A stretch of DNA of 64,000 nt from Trichomonas vaginalis G3 (taxonomy: Eukaryota; Parabasalia; Trichomonadida; Trichomonadidae): positions 9,238,001 through 9,302,000 of the forward strand of contig NC_067205.1 in the NCBI RefSeq assembly GCF_026262505.1. The letters are read 5' to 3'. The notes under the pieces are model-generated. The model saw only the letters and a list, made by a program, of their open reading frames with translations. It was not told where the DNA came from and did no database searches. Numbering within the stretch: the first letter of the stretch is position 1; every line of letters begins with the position of its first letter. The translations under genes and the position numbers were made by a program. Of this stretch, positions 60,745 through 64,000 are shown one piece after another.

Positions 60745-60762
60745 CTTTTTATTCTAAGTAAA
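60745..60762. promoter_or_regulatory. 18-bp divergent promoter in element 2
   Basis: Only CTTTTTATTCTAAGTAAA separates the leftward ATG (60744) from the rightward ATG (60763). It parallels the 20-bp divergent promoter of element 1 (18806-18825): T-tract, ATT core, then A-rich before the ATG. The right half CTAAGTAAAA is repeated immediately before the ATG at 61351. Confidence 0.7.
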
Positions 60763-61344
60763 ATGTCATTTCCGAAAAATAGAAGCGTAAGTGTTTCAAA
60801 AGGTTTAATGGCGATGGCAGATGTGAAGTTAAATTCACCAACTCAAACAAACAGTCAAAGTGTTGTTGTCAATGTCAAAGAAAGAGATGTTGAAGTGGGG
60901 AAACCATACGAAGACGAAGATGGTATAACAATAGTTCCTGTAAAAGAACAACCAACATACCCTGAAGTTAGCAGAGACTTAAGTTCTGTTGCAGATATTC
61001 GAAACGACTACCAACAACTTAAAGACAAACTTAAAACTCAGGAGAAGATTTGTCAGGCTTTGGGTCTAATGTTAAACTTGGTCGAACACAACCCTGTAAA
61101 AGTGAACTCATATGTCATCGCACCTCATGAAATTTTGAAAGAACTATTGAAACTTTTGACAGAGGCAGACAATATAAACATCAAAGAAATAGAACCCGAC
61201 ATTGCTTGCTGTGGTGTTTCATACAATGTCATTGACAAGATATACGTTATGAAAGGAGGTGAAACGTTGAACTTAAAATATAGTTTCCCAGACGTCATAA
61301 AAATATTTGACGACCACAACATTTCATTAAAATTTACTTGCTAA
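60763..61344 (+). CDS. CCG-motif protein, element 2
   Basis: The start MSFPKNRSVSVSKGLMAMAD at 60763 is preferred over the longer upstream frame because it directly follows the divergent promoter. It has a disordered N-terminal part (QPTYPEVSRD), a helical middle (DYQQLKDKLKTQEKICQALG), then a C-terminal domain with ISLMF-type helix and DIACCGVSYNVIDKIYVM, KYSFPDVIKIFDDHNISLKF. This matches the C-terminal domain of element 1's gene at 19302-19988, including the PTYP stretch before the helices. It is an unnamed conserved element gene, probably virion-associated. Confidence 0.7.
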   Translation: MSFPKNRSVSVSKGLMAMADVKLNSPTQTNSQSVVVNVKERDVEVGKPYEDEDGITIVPVKEQPTYPEVSRDLSSVADIRNDYQQLKDKLKTQEKICQALGLMLNLVEHNPVKVNSYVIAPHEILKELLKLLTEADNINIKEIEPDIACCGVSYNVIDKIYVMKGGETLNLKYSFPDVIKIFDDHNISLKFTC

Positions 61345-61350
61345 GTAAAA

Positions 61351-61581
61351 ATGTCAAAACTTCTTGAAAGATGTTTGAAGAAAAACAATATAGACTTTAT
61401 TTCATGTAAAGGACTTTACACACTTTTGAACGATATGAAAGACCCTGTTTTGTTTGTTCGTGTAGACAAAGGAAAGTTCTATGTCTTTACAAAATATTTG
61501 AACTTCTTAGACAGAGAACTTCAAGAAACACCATGTGAAAGTTTAGATGAAGTTCTTCTCCACTTTCAGAAAAACTTTTAA
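61351..61581 (+). CDS. 76-residue small protein of element 2
   Basis: It follows the CCG-motif gene by six bases with the CTAAGTAAAAATG start motif. The sequence MSKLLERCLKKNNIDFISCK followed by LYTLLNDMKDPVLFVRVDKG suggests a helix followed by a beta hairpin, with a single Cys near the start of each half. No family is recognised. The position suggests an accessory virion or assembly protein, by context only. Confidence 0.5.
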   Translation: MSKLLERCLKKNNIDFISCKGLYTLLNDMKDPVLFVRVDKGKFYVFTKYLNFLDRELQETPCESLDEVLLHFQKNF

Positions 61582-61591
61582 ATATATGTAA

Positions 61592-62404
61592 ATGGCAGAA
61601 GACATAGTGGTTTATACTATTACGACTAAAAACCCTGAGTCATATAATTCTATAACAACAAACTTACAAAGTCCTCAAGGACGATATTGTAAACTGACCT
61701 TAAACACGATGACGACTAAAGCCTGTTTTGCTCTTTTGACACCAGAAGATTTTATTGTTGTGAATGGTAAAAAATACTCCTTTGAAGATACTTACTCAGA
61801 TATACCACCAACAGGTTTTGTTGACTTATTTAATACTTTAAGGACGGATGTAACATGTGCTGCAACTAGAGCAGGTTTCATTATGTTTGGATGTCCGACT
61901 GAGTTTAGTATAAACGATATGAGCTATAATACAAAACTTATATCTGGTTTTTACTACCAACAGTTTCCTATAACAGGAAAAGGTGTCATACAAGGAATGT
62001 CTGTTCCATTGACTTTAAGTACACCTATTTTATATATTGTTTCAAACTTAGGTTCAAAGTGCTATTCGAATGTCGACAGAAACTACTATGACCAAAAGAT
62101 ACTCATGCGTATAAACAACACTTTCTCTGCTGGTTTGCCTATTGTTCATTCGAATGCAGAGTTTTCAGCTTTAGTAAACTCAAACACTTTAGCAAACATA
62201 AACTTAACCTTAGTTGACGCAAACTTTGTTCCTGTAAAACTTTTATGTCCTATGTATTTGTCAATGACGGCAGAAAGTTTCGAATTGGAAGATGCAACTG
62301 GTGAAAGTATTGTACTACAAGAACAACTTCAACAACAAATAGCTCAAGAACAACAAATGCAACAAATGGAACAAATGCAACAACAAGTCAAGAACAACAA
62401 ATAG
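61592..62404 (+). CDS. Probable penton-like minor capsid protein, element 2
   Basis: A whole 270-residue protein. It is beta-rich with TTKACFALLTPEDFIVVNGK, GFIMFGCPTEFSINDMSYN, and a C-terminal NINLTLVDANFVPVKLLCPM strand pair followed by a Gln/Met-rich tail (QEQQMQQMEQMQQQ). It occupies the same place relative to the CCG-motif gene and helicase as the 245-residue protein of element 1 and shares the ending pattern. Penton assignment is an inference from pattern and order. Confidence 0.55.
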   Translation: MAEDIVVYTITTKNPESYNSITTNLQSPQGRYCKLTLNTMTTKACFALLTPEDFIVVNGKKYSFEDTYSDIPPTGFVDLFNTLRTDVTCAATRAGFIMFGCPTEFSINDMSYNTKLISGFYYQQFPITGKGVIQGMSVPLTLSTPILYIVSNLGSKCYSNVDRNYYDQKILMRINNTFSAGLPIVHSNAEFSALVNSNTLANINLTLVDANFVPVKLLCPMYLSMTAESFELEDATGESIVLQEQLQQQIAQEQQMQQMEQMQQQVKNNK

Positions 62405-62445
62405 CTCAAGAATAAAAAAAATATTTTTTTTTTTTTTATAAAAAA

Positions 62446-63589
62446 ATGTACAGAATAGACGTTTCAGATTTTTATGACTTCCAAGCGTTCAGAAATATGT
62501 GTCCATTTCGAGACTATAACAAAGCAGTCGAGAATTTGAAACGTTTAGTCATTTATGTCGACTCTGCCCCAGAATGTTATGTCATGAAAGAATGGGATGT
62601 AGTCTTTAACAAACCTAAAGCGACAATAGTTTCAGAACAAGAATGTAAACAGAAACTTAAGAAAATAAAAGTCGTACAAGTTGGCATGAAGATGTTAGAT
62701 GCTTGGGATATCTTATTGTCAAAGTTAGAAGATTTTTCAGTTCGTGGTATAAAGTTCTATACACCTTCTCCAAACTTCTATTCTATCTTCACTGGATATA
62801 AATACGAACAAGTAGAATGGAAAGAAAATGTTATAGAAGCTTGGTTAGACCATGTCAAAGAAATTATATGCAATGGAAACGAAAGAGTCTATGAGTATAT
62901 CTTATGTTGGTTTGCAAACATCTTACAACATCCAAGTGCTAAAAATGAAACTGCTCTCATCATAATTGGAAAACAAGGAACAGGTAAGAACACTTTCTTT
63001 ACAGATATCTTATGCAAACTGTTAGAGGGCTATTCGAACCCGAATATGACAAACTTAGAAAACATCTGCGGTAAATTTAACTCTTCAATAGAGAATATGA
63101 AACTTATAGTATGTAACGAACTTCAAAGTATAGATACAACAAAGTTTTGAACTCAGATGCTTTGAAGAGTCTTATAACAGACAAAGTTGGAGTTGTTGAA
63201 AGAAATATAGAGACCAAAGAGTTTGTGAAAATGTTGCAAATTTCATCATGGTTTCAAACAACGCCGTTCCGATGAAGTTAGAAAGTTCTGACAGAAGATA
63301 TGTAGTTGTCAGAACGTCAGAAGCTCATATGCAAGATACAGAATATTTTGACGACTTAGCAGAAACTTTGACACCTAACTTTTACAACCACTTGTTCTCA
63401 TATTTCATGACATTAGATATTTCAAAGTTCAATCCAAGACAAATTCCACATACCGAAGAGAGACAAACATTGTTAGAAGCAAACAAGAGTGTATATGAAC
63501 TGTTCATAGATGAAACTGACTTTGAGTGTTTAGATGAAAGGTCATTGTACGATTCGTATAAACAGTATTGTCAAGATATGGTTATATGA
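62446..63589 (+). pseudogene. SF3 helicase of element 2 (D5-like), broken about once
   Basis: The N-terminal part (MYRIDVSDFYDFQAFRNMCP) lacks the primase domain of element 1's 774-residue protein. From AWDILLSKLEDFSVRGIKFY onward it aligns well (AWDVLLNQLSSLTVKGVCFK in element 1), including the shared HP..KNETA lead-in, Walker A IIGKQGTGKNTFF, the Walker B-type LIVCNEL, and SSDRRYVVVR. SF3 helicases unwind DNA for replication of small and large DNA viruses. The element therefore used a helicase-based replication system alongside whatever polymerase lies beyond the window. Confidence 0.75.
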
Positions 63590-63714
63590 CAGCGTCTAAA
63601 CGAACATTCTTGGCAAATGTCAAAAGTCTTTTAGACGTACAGAATGGTGTATATACAAAGAAAAATTTTTCTGAGTAAATTTTAAAAAAAATATTTTTTT
63701 ATCCGATAGAAAAG

Positions 63715-64000
63715 ATGACAAAATTCATCTCAGTCAACAAGTACATGTCAGGACTTAAAGAAGAACTAGACCCATTCACATATTTGAATGTTTACTTCTA
63801 CCATTTTGAAAAGTCTACATTTGACAAAGTTTGGAACATCGAACCAGTTAAGTTTGCTATTGTGACTAAAAATGGTGCGAAATTTGAAGACTTAGACATA
63901 GAAGGTTTGTTAACAGTCAAAGAAAGTTTTGACAGAAGGTTCTCAAACCTTAAAGAAGGCAAAGCATACAAACTTGTTATACCTTATGAACCAAAGAAAG
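63715..64000 (+). CDS. Element 2 gene cut by the window end
   Basis: It starts MTKFISVNKYMSGLKEELDP after TTTTTTTATCCGATAGAAAAG, the T-tract start motif, and stays open to base 64000 (95 codons). The visible part is mixed alpha/beta (FTYLNVYFYHFEKSTFDKVW, PVKFAIVTKNGAKFEDLDIE). No family can be named from this length. Confidence 0.55.
   Translation, partial: MTKFISVNKYMSGLKEELDPFTYLNVYFYHFEKSTFDKVWNIEPVKFAIVTKNGAKFEDLDIEGLLTVKESFDRRFSNLKEGKAYKLVIPYEPKK

Larger units (their letters stand above)
55285..64000 (+). mobile_element. Polinton/Maverick element 2, left part, runs off the window, broken
   Basis: The sequence from about 55285 differs from its host flank in codon use (many ACA/CAA/GAA codons, GC-richer) and encodes, in order, a coiled-coil Pro/Gln protein, a capsid protein, a CCG-motif protein, a penton-like protein and an SF3 helicase, all element-type genes. 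The exact left end cannot be fixed because the right end and any TIR partner are outside the window. It belongs to a lineage different from element 1; shared genes are similar only in motifs. About four or five breaks are visible in this part. Age cannot be judged without the TIR pair. Confidence 0.82.

Overview
The window looks like nuclear DNA of a parabasalid protist, close to Trichomonas vaginalis. The evidence is AT-rich sequence with long intronless genes on both strands, BspA-type leucine-rich-repeat and ankyrin gene families, TKL kinases followed by helical repeats, a MATE transporter array, host-type TCAYWWW initiators a few bases before start codons (for example at 31252-31258 and 47375-47381), and two large Polinton (Maverick) elements. 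No rRNA, tRNA or CRISPR array was seen.

Layout. 1-4977 is host DNA rich in gene remnants: a shrunken ankyrin gene with satellite fragments, a field of degenerate 37-bp repeats, a beta-helix surface-protein gene and a Fringe-like glycosyltransferase gene. The last two are each interrupted by one in-frame TAG. 4978-25785 is a complete-length Polinton of 20,808 bp with 817-bp terminal inverted repeats (TIRs) and a perfect 6-bp target duplication (CACCAT). 25792-55277 is host DNA: an amino-acid transporter pseudogene, two protein kinases, an alpha/beta hydrolase, a BTB-like protein, a pecanex-like membrane protein, three tandem MATE genes (one intact, one with a single TAG, one decayed), an EF-hand protein, a 1470-residue protein with a degenerate USP-like region, and a 5'-truncated BspA gene. 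From about 55285 to the window end lies the left part of a second Polinton of a different lineage.

Element 1 has its replication and integration genes in the left half, mostly reading rightward: protein-primed DNA polymerase B, retrovirus-like integrase and a primase/SF3 helicase. Its virion genes are in the right half, mostly reading leftward: major capsid protein, packaging ATPase, a penton-like protein, a phage-tail-fibre-like protein, small amphipathic proteins, plus a KilA-N protein. The TIRs look identical and each carries a whole 195-codon gene, so the insertion looks recent, yet several internal genes are broken (roughly fifteen or more breaks over the element). Element 2 shows a coiled-coil/Pro-Gln protein, a capsid protein, a CCG-motif protein homologous to one in element 1, a penton-like protein and an SF3 helicase, with about four or five breaks in the visible part.

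The observations I consider least ordinary are: the phage-tail-fibre-like gene with seven 13-residue repeats; an HNH-like module inside the polymerase gene; small GC-rich hairpins scattered through element genes and host spacers; a helicase gene bracketed by inverted tandem repeats; a T-tract start motif, including 18-20 bp divergent promoters in both elements; and a CCG-motif protein shared by both elements.
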